Source of the DNA: Galeopsis tetrahit
Taxonomy: Eukaryota; Streptophyta; Magnoliopsida; Lamiales; Lamiaceae
Direction of reading: 5' to 3'
DNA length: 64,000 nucleotides
Assembly: GCA_963675135.1 (NCBI GenBank)
Contig: OY776120.1
Span: 16,644,001 to 16,708,000 of the forward strand
The notes below the pieces were generated by a model, which worked only from the letters and a program-made list of their open reading frames with translations, did no database searches and was not told where the DNA came from. Both the position numbers and the translations under genes were made by a program. This document shows, one piece after another, positions 10,383 through 22,186 of this stretch. Each line of letters opens with the position of its first letter. The first letter of the stretch is position 1.

Positions 10383-11849
10383 GAGAAAAAAACTATTTAC
10401 GTCCCATAACTTTTACCTTTTTTGAAAAACGTTCCAAAATAGTGAAAATTTTAATTTACGTCCCATAACTTTTTCAAATGCTTAATTTACGTCCAATTTT
10501 AGCTGGAAATCCCCAAATTTATGTAAATGGGACGTAAATTGAACAATTAAAGAAGTTATGGGACGTAAATTAAATTTTTAATTAAAATGAGACGTTATGC
10601 GAAAAAGATAAAAATATTCAAAAATGTGTACAATTCACTATAAAATTAATGTATTTTATGTTATACAATCAAATAAAAAATAATTCATTTATTAATAAAT
10701 TAATTATTCATAAATTAACTTATTTTAATATAAAAAATCAATTCATTTATTCATAAATTATTATAAAAATCAATTAACTTACCTAATTCATTATTAGAAA
10801 AATTATAATTACAATATAAGTATTATAAAATTATTTATTTATTTTAAAGTAATCAAATAAATATAAAAAATTATCTAAGTATTACACAAAGTGGGTCCAC
10901 ATATTTTTGTACGAACTAATTAATATCAAATAAAATATTGTATAATAAAAATGAAAAACAATAAAATTAACAAATTGTTAAAAAATATAATGTTCATCAT
11001 CATCTTTCAATTACCGTGGGTAAGAGATGAGAATTTTGGATATATTTGAGTATTTTTTGATTTATTTGGGGATTTTAAATATTTATGATTTTTTTATTTA
11101 TTTAAAATATTAAAATAATTGTTAATTTTTAATAAGAGTTTATGACAATTTTAATAAAAAAAATTATTTGGGATTTTTATTATTTTAAAGATAAAATTTA
11201 TATTTATTTGAGTATGTTAATTGATTTTTTAAATTATTTTTTAAATTAAATTTAATTGAGTTTTTAAATTATTAATCAGGTAAGTTAATTGATTTTTTTA
11301 GTAATTAATTGCCTTAGAATAAATCTTGGTTTTTTTTTCATATTATATTTTTTTTGATATTATGAAAAATTATTTACTTATTTAAATATTATTCTAAATT
11401 TATTTTCATATATTTTAAAATATTGTTTAGTATTTTAATTAATATTCAAAATTTATTTTATTGTAATTATAATTTTTTTCTAATTAGGTAAGTTAATAAT
11501 TTTTCTAATAATGAATTAGGTAAGTTAATTGATTTTTATAATAATTAATTAATTTATAAATTAGTTTTTTTGTAAACTACATTAATTTTATAGTGAATTG
11601 TACACATTTATTGAATATTTTTATCTTTTTCGCATAACGTCCCATTTTAATTAAAAATTTAATTTACATCCCATAACTTTTTTAATTGCTCAATTTACGT
11701 CCCATTTACATAAATTTGGGGATTTTTAGGGAAAATTGGACTTAAATTAAGCAATTGAAAAAGTTATGGGACGTAAATTAAAATTTTAACTATTTTGGGC
11801 TGTTTTTCAAAAAAGGTAAAAGTTATAAGACGTAAATAATTTTTTTCTC
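10383..11849. mobile_element. Non-autonomous Mutator-like (MULE) foldback element
   Basis: A 1467-bp, very AT-rich element with terminal inverted repeats of about 270 bp (10383-10652 and 11578-11849). They begin GAGAAAAAAA and share the internally repeated tacgtcccataac motif. Both ends are flanked by the 9-bp direct repeat taattacta (10374-10382 and 11850-11858). Long inverted repeats beginning GAGAAA with a 9-bp duplication are the signature of the Mutator superfamily. Secondary inverted repeats (aggtaagttaatt and its complement) continue toward the centre. No transposase frame is present. Confidence 0.85.
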
Positions 11850-11858
11850 TAATTACTA

Positions 11859-12497
11859 ACTTAAAATAAATCAAAGTTAAATGAACAGAGAAAGCACAAT
11901 GTTTTTACTTCAGAGCACCAAATTGGAAGCACAAAAGATGGATATTCCCAATAAATCTAATACCTTCTTCTCTCTAATAGGGAAGTTGTGAATCTCAATG
12001 TATAAAACGCATCTTTTAGCCTTTCTGTTGTTGGTGATTGAGGCATTGATCAGAAAGTGAGCTTATGTAAACCACATTTTGTAGCGGTAACAACATTGAT
12101 AGGGTTCTTTTGAACGTGGTTGAGCGTCGTGAGGATGGCGGCGGTGGTTTTGCGGCTACAAAACCAAGTATTGTATCAATCTTGATCGATGATAAAACGA
12201 GCAAGATCGTCAATTTCAAGGTTGTTTTTCGATCATTTTCTGTGACGAACAAGATTGAGTCACGTCTTGAAAAGTACAATAATAATAATTTGACGGCGGT
12301 AGCAACATCGAAGTTTGATTAGAAGCAATAAGTTTGAGAAGGGGCCACAAACAGAGAGAGGTGGACAAGGAGAGTAGATAATGTGAGCCCATAAACAAAG
12401 AGAAATGCAAAAAGAAAATAGTTTGGGTAGGGTTTGATCATAAAAGTATATTTACCAAAATGAATACCATACAATTTTACATGTTATTAAAAATCAT
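11859..12497. other. Unassigned sequence between the MULE and the LINE
   Basis: About 640 bases of moderately AT-rich DNA with no recognisable repeat structure. A 70-codon frame at 12110-12322 (+) and overlapping minus-strand frames show no domain I can name. This is the only stretch in the window without clear transposon features, so it may be relic host DNA or an eroded repeat. Confidence 0.4.
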
Positions 12498-13865
12498 TTA
12501 TAGAACACAAGAGAGGGACGAGAGAGAGGGTGAGAGCGAGTGAGGCGGAGAGTGGGTGAGGGTGGAGAAGAGAGAGCCTAGAACCCGGCCAATAGCGGAA
12601 CAACATGATAGAGTACCGGAGAAGAATGTACCCAACAAACAACTAAACCACATAACTGGAAACTCGTCGGCACCGTGGAGGAGGGCCATGGTACGCAAAG
12701 ACTTGTTAGACAAATCAGATGTCACATTCTTTTTTTGCAATTTCCCTGACAACTGTAGCAAAGGAGAACCGGTGGAATGCTTCAACAACGTGGAACGACT
12801 AAAAGATTGCTACATAGCCGACAAGAAGGACAAAAGAGGCGCGAGATTCGGTTTTGTCAGATTCTACGGATCTACGAATATGGATAGGGTGGAAGAAGAT
12901 CTAAATAAAATCTGGTTTGGGTCATATAAATTTAGAACCAACGTATCCAAGTTCGAAAGGGCAACCATAGAAGAAAAGAAATCAACATTCTCAACCGGCC
13001 AAGAAAACACTAGATCGAGTCCCCACAACATCGCCGAAGGGAAGAACAAAATCAGAAGAGACAGAGTTACATATAGAGAAACCATCTTGAAAAAAGATGA
13101 CCCTACGTCTTTCGGGCACGAAGCAGCCAACAGACGAAGCCTTTCGAGAGCACCACAACACAAGAGGACGATACCCTCGAATGATAAATTCAGTTTCAAA
13201 GGTATGCAATTCGAATCGTCGGAGGAGGACAGGAAGTGGTTAGACGGCTGTTTCGTAGGGAAGATTAGTGAAAGATTTTCATAGCCGGAAATCAGAGAGG
13301 ATATTATGAAAGAGTGTGACGGTAAATGGAGGATATCAACGCTAGGAGGCGATATGATATTGATAAGGCCGGTGGATGAATCCGTACATAAAACAGATGA
13401 ATTCAAACACATGGTCCGGGCTTGTCGTTGGCTTAAAGAATTGGACAAGTGGGATCCGGATTTGTTGTCAAGGCGGCGGGTCATATGGATAAACTGGTTC
13501 GATATTCCTTTGCAAGCCTGGAATCCTAAATTCTTTGGTATGATTGCAAGCCGGTTTGGGAGCTTGGTTAAGATTGATGAAGACACCAGCAACAAGAGCA
13601 ACCTACAATTCGCAAGAATTTTAATCAGGACTTCAATGCCGGAGATAACCAGAAGTCCGATTAAGGTACTGATCGACGACCGTATACATATCATCAAGAT
13701 CAAAGAGGAAGATGAATATTTCGACATAGAACCATAGGAACAGGAAGTTAAGGAACTAGTCGCGGAAGCTGATGACGAGTGGGAGTTAGGATACTTTCCG
13801 ACAGACGCTTCGGCGTCAGAAAACCAAAACGACAAGGGAGACGAAAAGACAGTTACCGCTGAGAA
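12498..13865 (+). mobile_element. L1-type LINE, 5' segment (continues at 38251)
   Basis: A GA-rich leader starting near 12498 followed by ORF1. The 3' side is cut by the Athila element that begins at 13866. The remainder of ORF1 and the start of ORF2 reappear at 38251-39353. The exact 5' end is uncertain because no target duplication can be matched inside the window. Confidence 0.75.
12688..13865 (+). pseudogene. LINE ORF1, N-terminal part (RRM plus DUF4283-like), two nonsense codons
   Basis: Frame opens at ATG 12688 in a GCCATGG context, better than non-ATG starts upstream. Residues ~10-85 form an RNA-recognition motif (VTFFFCNFPD as RNP2-like and RFGFVRFYG as RNP1-like). After a basic linker comes a DUF4283-like region of plant LINE and retro-zinc-knuckle proteins (WLDGCFVGKI, RRRVIWINWFDIPLQAWN, MIASRFGSLVKIDE). 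The protein would bind LINE RNA in the ribonucleoprotein particle. TAG at 13282-13284 and TAG at 13735-13737 interrupt it, with the same frame continuing after each. It is then cut by the Athila insertion. Confidence 0.8.
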
Positions 13866-15540
13866 ACTCCCCCAAACTTAAAATGTTGTTTGTCCCCAAA
13901 CAATGAAACAATTAGAACATGAGGGTGGAATGATGGTAAGAAAATGCCCAATGAAAAATCACACAAGTAAAGTGAAATGCGGCAAATTCCATTCCTCAAA
14001 ATGCATGCTAAAAATTGACCACAAGCTTATTATTGAATCTCAAATTCATTGGCCAAAACACTAAGGTACATAACAAATGGTGATGGAGCAAACAATATTC
14101 AAATGTTCAAGTTACCTACTCACAAGGTGAAGTGTTTTTCTCAAACACTCAAACAAAATTGAGGATGTGTATGCACTCATCAATTGAATCATGTTTTGCA
14201 ATCACCATAGGCTTGCCCAAACTCTACTCTCTCCACCACTAAAAATGTTCAACAATGAGATCAATAGGACTTTATCATGGACGTAACGTTAGCTCTTTGG
14301 ACAAGGTAGGATGAATTTGGATGAAGTGACTCGTGTTAGTGGAGGACAAAAATTATTATTTCACATTTCATGCTTTCTTCTCAAGGTTAACAACATTCAT
14401 CCTCACTTTTCAAATTCATTTTCTCAAATGTATTCACCACCTCATCTTTTTGAGACAACTTTTTCTTTTATGCTCTTGGGGATTATTGTCCCTCTTTTCT
14501 TTCTCATCATTTTCTTTTTCACAATTTTCTCTTTTCCATCCTTTTTTTTTTCTCAACTCATGCCAATTTTTTTTTTTTTTTCAAACCAAAGACGTTCAAG
14601 CACATGCTTTACCACTTCATCTTTTATCCTCCACTAGATATGGACATCAAAGGCTCAAAAAGGCTAAGTGGTTAAACATTGTAGGTTGCCAAGAAAAGTG
14701 GGAAATCAAGCTCAAATTGGCTAACTACGGAAAATTACTTTGGTTTTCAGAAAAATTTGGCTAAGTGACTTTTTAGTACGAAAGATGGCCTAAATCATAT
14801 CACAAAGTTTCACAAAATTATGGTCTCAAGCAAGAACTTGGGCAAGTTCTAGAATTACTAGCAATGACTCAATCCACTCTCAAATGAAATAAACCGGTTT
14901 AATGTTCGATTCAAGGCTCAATTCTCACCGGCTCATTCAATGTAACTCAAACATCCATCAATTATCTCTCCAACAACAAGTTATGCACTCATAGAGTCAA
15001 AAGCCAACAAATATGAAAAATAACATAAGCATCATAATCCATCGCAAATCATGCACACATTCAAGGAATAAGAATCACCACAAATCCTCAACCATTAATT
15101 CCAAGGATCATCAATGCTCAAATTTCACCACACACATATACACCACAAGCCAATTATGTGATCAAAAGTCAACTCAACCAAATTAAACACATGAGATGCA
15201 AATTGTGCGCCGGTGCAAAATGTGACTCAAGTAGAATGATGAACCAGTGCAAGGGATAACAAACTAGTGAAATGATAATGGCAAAAATAACTCCCCCAAA
15301 CTTAGAATTTTACTATGTAAAAATTCTAAGTTTGGGGCTACAATTTGTTACCTCCCTCCTTGCACATCCAAAGCTTCTCTTAATGATCACCATTGCAACA
15401 ATTGTTCTCCATCTCCATGGTTCACTTTTAATTATTTTCTCCATCTTCCAAGAAATTGGGTCCAAATTTTCATTCTCCACACCTACACAAATCAACTAAG
15501 CTATCAAACCGCAACTAACAACAAAGCAAAAATAAAAGAA
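13866..15540 (-). other. Athila V 3' non-coding tail with repeated polypurine tracts
   Basis: About 1.7 kb without a credible gene; T-rich runs near 14530-14582 generate spurious frames. The 14-mer AAGTTTGGGGGAGT (element sense) occurs at 13866-13879, at 15290-15303 and, just outside, at 15806-15819. Confidence 0.65.
15294..15337. repeat. Inverted repeat around a polypurine-tract copy
   Basis: The arms CCCCAAACTTAGAATTTT and its complement pair over about 20 bp with a one-base bulge and a 3-base loop. One arm contains most of the repeated polypurine tract. Confidence 0.75.
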
Positions 15541-15551
15541 AGCAATAAAAT

Positions 15552-15600
15552 CTTGGGTTGCCTCCCAAGTAGCGCTATTTTTAACGTCCTTTGCCGGACG
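15552..15600 (-). promoter_or_regulatory. Two-hairpin motif after Athila V gag-protease (shared with element VI)
   Basis: In element sense hairpin 1 is CGTCC-6-GGACG (15585-15600) and hairpin 2 is CTTGGG-AGGCAA-CCCAAG (15552-15569), separated by GTTAAA and a TAGCGCTA palindrome. It starts ~20 bases after the protease-frame stop. A homologous copy with altered but still paired stems is at 42175-42224. The role is unknown. Confidence 0.65.
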
Positions 15601-15621
15601 GATTCTCTTGAGATTGATTTT

Positions 15622-18259
15622 TCATGTCACCCCACCATCATCCTTTTCCTTATACTTCTTCACTCCTCCATTGTACCTAGATCCTTTGAAACAACTCCAA
15701 GGTACCCCACCCGACTTTTCAATCTTCTCATAACACCGTGACTTCTCTTTCACTCCATCACTTGCATAAGTGACTTTTCTTGAGTTGGGGGAGTTTTTAA
15801 AAAAAACTCCCCCAAACTTAGCTCTCTTGCCCATCTCTAAATCTTTGGTTTCCACCTTGGGGTTTTCTTCTACAAGATTGATCTTGAACTCTTCTTCAAT
15901 CTTCTCTTTCACGGGTGTTTGATTGTAATCTCTCTTGGGACACTCAAACTCTTCATCTTCATCATCATGAAATTTTACGGCTCTATAAATGTTGAAAGAT
16001 ATCTTCTCATCACCAACATTTAATTCAAGCTCTCCATTTCGCACATTGATGATAGCTCCCCCGGTTGCTAAGAACGGTCTTCCCAAGATCAAGGGGATTG
16101 CCCTATATTCTTCCATGTCAAGCACCACAAAATCAACCGGAAAGATGAATTTTCCCACTTTTACGAGTACATCCTCGACTATGCCTAAGGGATATGCCAT
16201 GGAGCGATCCGCCAATTGAAGATTCATGGTAGTAGGCTTCAATTCTCCCAAGCCAAGTGATTTGAAGAGTGATAACGGCATGAGGTTTATGCTTGCTTCC
16301 AAGATCACACAAAGCACGATAAGTTCCCTCCTTGCCAATTACACATGGTAGTGTGAATGAACCGGGATCCCTTAACTTTTGAGGTAACTTGGCTTGAATA
16401 ATTGCACTACACTCTTCGGTGAGGTTCACGGTTTCAAATTCTACCATCTTTCTCTTGTTGGACATAATCTCCTTCAAAAACTTGGCATAGTGAGGCATTT
16501 GCTCGAGAGCCTCCGCAAAGGGAATGTTGATGTGAATCTTTTTGAACACCTCCAAAAATTTGACAAATTTTGCATCCAAACCCGTCTTCTTAAATCGTTG
16601 AGGATATGGAAGTGGAGGTTTGTATGAAGGTGGAGGTTTATAGACATCATTATCTTCTTCATTTCTTTTCTCTTTTTCTTCTTCAATATTTTTCTCCTCA
16701 ACTTTTCTTCCTTGTTTTTCCTCTTCTTCGACTTCCTTTGGCATTATGGGCCCTTCATAGCTTGTGCCACTTCTCAACTTAATTGCCTTGCATTGCTCTT
16801 TTGGGTTCAATTCCGTGGTTGAGGGAAATTGACCCGACTTGTGTTGATTTCCAACCATGTTAGCAATTTGACCCACTTGAATCTCAATGGCTTTCACATC
16901 ATTCTTGATTCCCATCACCTCATTCGCCAAATGATCAATTTTCTCATCTTGACTTGCAATCTTTTGCCAAGTTTTTGTCATAAAATTCTTTGTCTCTCCC
17001 ATAAAATTCTTGGTTTCTCCCATGAATGTTGTAAACATTTCTTCCATGGTAAGCTTTGAGGAAGACTCTTCGATCATACCATCTCGTACATTGAAGTTCG
17101 ATGGTGGTTGAATGGCATTTCGTGGGTTAGCATATGAGAAATTTTCATGATGTCTCAAGCCGGGATGGTAATGATTTGGATCGGAAGGAGGATGGTTCCC
17201 CCGATTTTGTCTTTCGCCCCAACCTCTTTCTCGAAGATTCCGATCTCTTTGGTTGTTCATGTAGTGGGCCTCTTCGTATTGTGCATCGTTAGGCTCCACT
17301 AGTGCTTTGGCCGACATCAAAGAGGTCAACTTATCCATTTTATTGGATAAATTAGCAAGTGCTTCAGAATCTTGAGTTGAAGCTACTCGTCTATGTTGCC
17401 TTCGCTCGGATGGCCATTGATTTCCATTTTTAGCCATCTCCTCCAAGAGAACATATCCTTCTTCCGTGGTCTTTCCCAACAAAGACCCACCTCCGGCCGA
17501 TGCATCCACCATACTTCTAGTACGATGGTCCATCCCATTGTAAAAGTAGCAAATAAGTTGGTCTCGAGAGAAACCGTGTTGTGGGCAACTTCTAATCAAA
17601 TCCTTGAATCGTTCCCATGCTTCGGCTAGAGACTCATCCTCTTCTTGTCTAAACGAAGATATTTCCCCTCGAATTTGGATGGTTTTACTTGGAGGGAAAT
17701 ACTTCATCAAGAACGCATCAACTAAGTCGTTCCAATTCTCGATGGTCCTCAAGTCAAGGGAGAGGTACCATTGCTTTGCCCGATCTCGAAGAGAGAATGG
17801 AAATAATTGGAGACGAATGTAGTCTTGGGGGACTCGGTTGATCTTCACCGTTCCACTTATCTCGAGGAATTGAGATAAATGGAGGTTAGGATCCTCTTTT
17901 GACAACCCTCCGAATTGGTTGTTTTGGACCATCACGATCAATGCCGGCTTGAGTTCAAAATTATGGGCATCTACGGGCTCTCTACCCGCTCCTCCATATG
18001 GTCTTGGTATTGGGCGGAAGTGGTCCCTCAGTACTCTTTGTGGTCTATTTGCTTCATTCCAAACCGGCACCTCGTTACCCCCAACATTTTCATGCTCTCC
18101 GACTTCTTCTTCTACTTCATTCACTACCGGATTGTCTCCTTGGTTCATGTCTTCTAACTCTTTTCTTCTCCTCTCGACGTTTTGCCTTCGACAACAAGCT
18201 TCGATTTCCGGGTCTAGGGGTAGCAACGCTTGTCGATCTCTCCTAGCTCGGGTGATCAT
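15622..18259 (-). pseudogene. gag: Athila V gag-protease, one frameshift at the protease active site
   Basis: The gag frame starts at ATG 18257-18259 (MITRARRDRQ) and shows the Athila capsid signature: FELKPALIVMVQNNQFGGL, LFPFSLRDRAKQWYLSL, YFPPSKT, EAWERFKDLIRSCPQHG. An acidic and coiled-coil linker follows, then a retropepsin-like domain beginning LPCVIG-GTYRALCDLG. Immediately after this catalytic Asp region an extra A (about 16297) shifts the frame. The domain continues in another frame (ASINLMPLS, LQLADRSMAYPLGIVEDV, IPLILGRPFLATGGAIINV) to a stop at 15622. No CCHC zinc knuckle is seen. No RT follows, so this element encodes only structural and protease functions. A plus-strand relative is at 45558. 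Confidence 0.88.
15785..15815. repeat. Perfect 14-bp inverted repeat containing a polypurine tract
   Basis: The arms TTGGGGGAGTTTTT and its exact complement are separated by three bases, within the C-terminal part of the Athila V protease frame. The polypurine tract is thus present on both strands. Confidence 0.8.
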
Positions 18260-18325
18260 AGGCCATGTCTAAGCAAGATTTCAAAGAAGAATAAGTATCA
18301 ACAAACAAGATATGAAAAACTAAAA

Positions 18326-19662
18326 TGTTGGGATATGAATCCTAGAACAAGTCCTAAATGATGAATAAAAGATAAAAGATAAAGTTTTGATAAGCCAAAA
18401 GAAGACTTGAATATTTTCTAAGTGTTGACTGATCTAGTCTAGTTAAGTTGAAGTCATCTTGAGCAGATCAGTAGAATTCAAAGAACAAGTATTAGTTTTT
18501 AAAAGACAAGTACAGTTTTACAAGTTATTGAAAGATAAGTACAATTTATAAGTACTTCATATCTGTTCATAGTTGTATATGTTAGATTGGTATTGAGCTA
18601 TAATTACTGTATAGAGCTCATGATGTTTTTATATGTAATAGATTAGATTCATTGTATAGTTTATAAGTTGACTAAGCTTGTATTATAAAAGCTTAATGTA
18701 ATGTAATAGTCTTGTTAGGTTAGATGATAGGACTAGATTAGTTCTATTAGAAGTCTACTGCACAAGAAGAGAAGACCAGTCTACTACTCAAGACAGGTGG
18801 ACTACAAGACAAGTGCATCTACTAGACTACACAAGACAAGTTAATTTGAAGTCAGTTACCAATATGCGTGAAAGATAAGGATAAAGAAGTTAGTTATGGA
18901 ATAACTAATTCACAACAAGAAACGCGTTTATGGATAAGAAGATTCAGTTGAAATCAGTTATCAAGAAAGGTTGGTTACAACTACCTGAGTTCTTGAAGTT
19001 CGAAGTCTATAAATACTTGAAGGAGTTTTTATCATTTGAAGACTACTGACTACTGAATACTGATACACTAAAAATCTACATACTCAAGATAAAGATATAT
19101 TTGAAGTTTACTCTCAGAGATTGAAGTTCAAAAAGTGAAGCCAGAAGACAAGTGAAGAATCAAGAAGGCTACTACTGAAGATCAGAGAAGTTTTTAGTTT
19201 TTGTTTTGTTATTTTCAAGTTGCTAGATACTTGTAAATCGCTAGTAAGATCGAAGAGGCACTTGGTAGTGTTATCGAGAAGATCTAAGTCTTATTTCTTG
19301 GGACTTAAAGCCACAAGAACATATTACTCCATTGGACGAGTTAATAAGAATTTCACAACTGGGTTTGTGAGAGTGGATGTAGACAAGTTGTCGAACCACT
19401 ATAAATCTCGTGTTCAATTTACTTTACTGTTTTGATTGTTTAAATTGATTAATTGGTTTAACTACTTAACTGAATTTGACTAGTTGAGTATAGAACAGAG
19501 TTCTCGAAAATAAGTTGAGTATAATCTTGAATTGGGCTCATTGTTAATTTCGTATTCCGCATATTGTACTTTGATATTTCGAAAGATTTTTGAAAAGTCT
19601 ATTCACCCCCCTCTAGACATTTTCACTAGCTTACTCGTTATTAACTCAACTTGGGACCAACA
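18326..19662 (+). repeat. Copia B 5' LTR (LTR1)
   Basis: TGTTGGGATATG ... GGACCAACA, 1337 bp. TATA-like CTATAAATA is at 19007-19015. Repeated AGACAAGT-type words lie upstream. It is followed by the primer site. Confidence 0.95.
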
Positions 19663-19664
19663 AG

Positions 19665-19675
19665 TGGTATCAGAG
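19665..19675 (+). other. Copia B primer-binding site
   Basis: TGGTATCAGAG, complementary to initiator tRNA-Met, two bases after the LTR. The base after it is T rather than the usual C. Confidence 0.88.
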
Positions 19676-19860
19676 TAGTAGTTTATGAACTGCTGTTTCT
19701 TGATAACCAACACAAGACTTGGGTGAAAGTCTTGGTCCAAAATCATATTTGCTTTCGCATTCTTGATCAATATTCTTGATATATTTGTTTCTTGTCCCCT
19801 GTTCTTGACTTATCTGTTATTCTTGATCATAACTCTACTTAGCACTTATTTCTTGAAATC

Positions 19861-22166
19861 ATGTCTCTTGAGATCAGCGCTAACAAGCTACCTAAGTTCC
19901 AGGTACAAGACTACGACTATTGGAAGCTAAGGATGGAAGCCATCTTCAGCTCCACTCACGACTTAATGATCTCCGTCGTCACTGAAGGTCCAATCGTGAC
20001 CATGATCCCCAATACTGCTGCCCTTGACCCAAATCAACCAGTGGGTACACTCGTCAAGAAACCAAGGTCAGAACTAACCTCTGAAGAAATGAGACAGAAT
20101 AATTTGGATAGCTTGGCCAAGAATTACATCTTACACACTCTTCCTAACGAGTATCTGGGAAAAGTGTTAAAATGTAAAACTGCCAAAGAAATGTGGGATC
20201 GCTTAGCTATCATTTGTGAAGGGACATCCCTAATCAAAGAAAGCAAGCTTTCTACTGCAGTCCAAAGATTCGAATCATTTCATATGAAGATGAACCCATA
20301 GTGAGTAGTGACAGAGAACATGCTGTATCTAAGAACGTTGCTTTTAAGGCTAGTTCATCTAAGATAGACAGGTCTAAAACTAAGACTAGGTCTGCTTCTG
20401 TGAAAGACGAGTTAGATACTGATCTTAGTCTGAAGGATCAGGTAAGCCTCATGGTTAGAAAGTTTGATAGGCTGAATAAACGTTTCGGAAGATATAAGAA
20501 GTTCTATAGAGAGCATAGAGGGTCTGCTTCTAAGAACTCGTCTGAAACCAGACGAGACCGAAACTCGTCCGAAAGGAGAGACGAAGTCTCGAAAGGTAAC
20601 AGACAAGATAGAGAGTCTGATGGTAGGAAGATTACTCGTTCTGATAGACGTGATAAACGAAGGAACAACTCTCCTATTAAAAAGGCTACTAATGATCTCG
20701 TGTGCTATAACTGTGAGAAACCAGGTCACTACATATATGAATGTCCAGACCTGAGTACTGATGATCGAGAAGAACGCAAAGCACGAAGGGAAAGAAGATA
20801 CAACCGTGGTAAGAAGGCAATGATGGCCAATGATGACTCTGACTCAGACGAGTTGCCATCATCCTCATCTAGCTACCCGTCTGAACCAGATCACGATGAA
20901 GCATTCATAGTTGATGATGGTCTATGCTTCATGGCTAAAATCGACCAAGAGGTATCATCTGCTACATCCTTTCAATATTGTGATGAATCAGAAACTGATG
21001 AAAGTGACACTGCTAGTAGCCAAGTAGGGAGTAGTCCTCAGCACTCTACTAGTGCAGTTGAAGACGACCTCCTACTTGCCAACAAGGCATTCATTGAAGT
21101 CAGTGACGAAAACATCACCTTAAGACAAGAAATCATTGATCTTAAGGAAGCTCAGTCTAAAGTAGATCCTAATATAACAGTCCTAAATGAACGCTTGCAA
21201 GAAGAGTTGAGACAACTCAGAGAGAAGTGTGCATTGACAGACAAGTTGTATCAAGACCTACTTAAGACACACGCTACTGAGAAACATGAATTCAATGTTT
21301 TACAAAGTAAGCTCAAAAAGCTTGAAGAACGTAATAAGTTCTTAGAAACCGAGGTTGTCACATTAGACCTTAAACTTACTGACCTGGTTAACTCATCTAA
21401 GGTTAACCTTGAACTGTCAGATAGGTATAGGGCTCCTGCTGACAAGACAGGCATAGGTGCTGAGACACCCAGCTCGTCTACTCAAGTTCCTAAGAACCCT
21501 ACTATTTTCATCTCAAGCTCTTTGACTAATGATAAAGGAAAAGAACCATTGATATACGATATTGACACTCCATCAAAAGGTACTGTACCAAAACAAGCTC
21601 AAGTTAACATTCCAATTACCAAAGGTGGTAAAAAGAAAGTTAACAACAAGCCTGTTCCGTTTAAGACAAGTCAACAAAGGACTAGGAATCGTGGACGACC
21701 AAATCAGGTCAGATACGAGGACTGGTATCCTGAGGAGACTAGTACTAGACAAGTACAGACTAGACGACAAGAGTCTAGACCTCCTTTCATAAGGCAGTCT
21801 CAACTCTACTCGTCTAGACCTAGACAGGAAGGTCCAAAATATCGTACACAAGCTGTTCTATATCCTCCACCTTTGTCATATGATATCAAAGGAGAAGAAA
21901 GACCTAAACATGTCTATAAACCGTATGGACCTAATGCATATAAACCTTACTCTGACTATCATAGACAAGTGCCTGCTCAAGTAGAGATTAAGTCAAAAGG
22001 CTATCTCCAAAGAGTAGACCCGAACTCGACTGATAGGCCAGATAAGGACAACAAGGTCTTATTTTGCAACAAATATGGTCGAAAGCTTAGAAGGTCAAAC
22101 TTGTTCAGGACTCCAATGTACATTTGGATTCCATTGAACTCGACTAACCCCCAAGGACCCCAATAA
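19861..22166 (+). pseudogene. gag: Copia B gag with internal deletion and frame disruption
   Basis: ATG 19861 opens the DUF4219/UBN2-like gag N-terminus (LPKFQVQDYDYWKLRMEAIF). At about 20285-20300 the frame closes, and gag resumes in another frame with LMVRKFDRLNKRFGRYKKFY. Compared with copia C gag, about 85 residues are missing here. The distal part has one CCHC knuckle (CYNCEKPGHYIYEC), an acidic Ser-rich stretch, a coiled coil and a basic Arg/Pro/Tyr-rich tail. It ends at TAA 22164-22166, just before the protease in a different frame. Confidence 0.85.
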
Positions 22167-22186
22167 ACAAGGAGGGTACCTAAATT

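Noticed and set aside
12016..12410. Possible host gene fragment between MULE and LINE
   Set aside because: Short overlapping frames on both strands with no recognised domain, splice pattern or codon signal; kept only as unassigned sequence.
12864..13835. A 323-codon minus-strand frame
   Set aside because: It is antisense to the LINE ORF1 RRM/DUF4283 region, which has recognisable domains on the plus strand.
14311..14764. Phe-rich frames of 108 and 143 codons
   Set aside because: Generated by T-rich low-complexity DNA in the Athila V 3' tail; no domain or start context.
19220..19435. A small frame present again at 35748-36062
   Set aside because: It is LTR sequence of copia B (LTR1 and LTR3).
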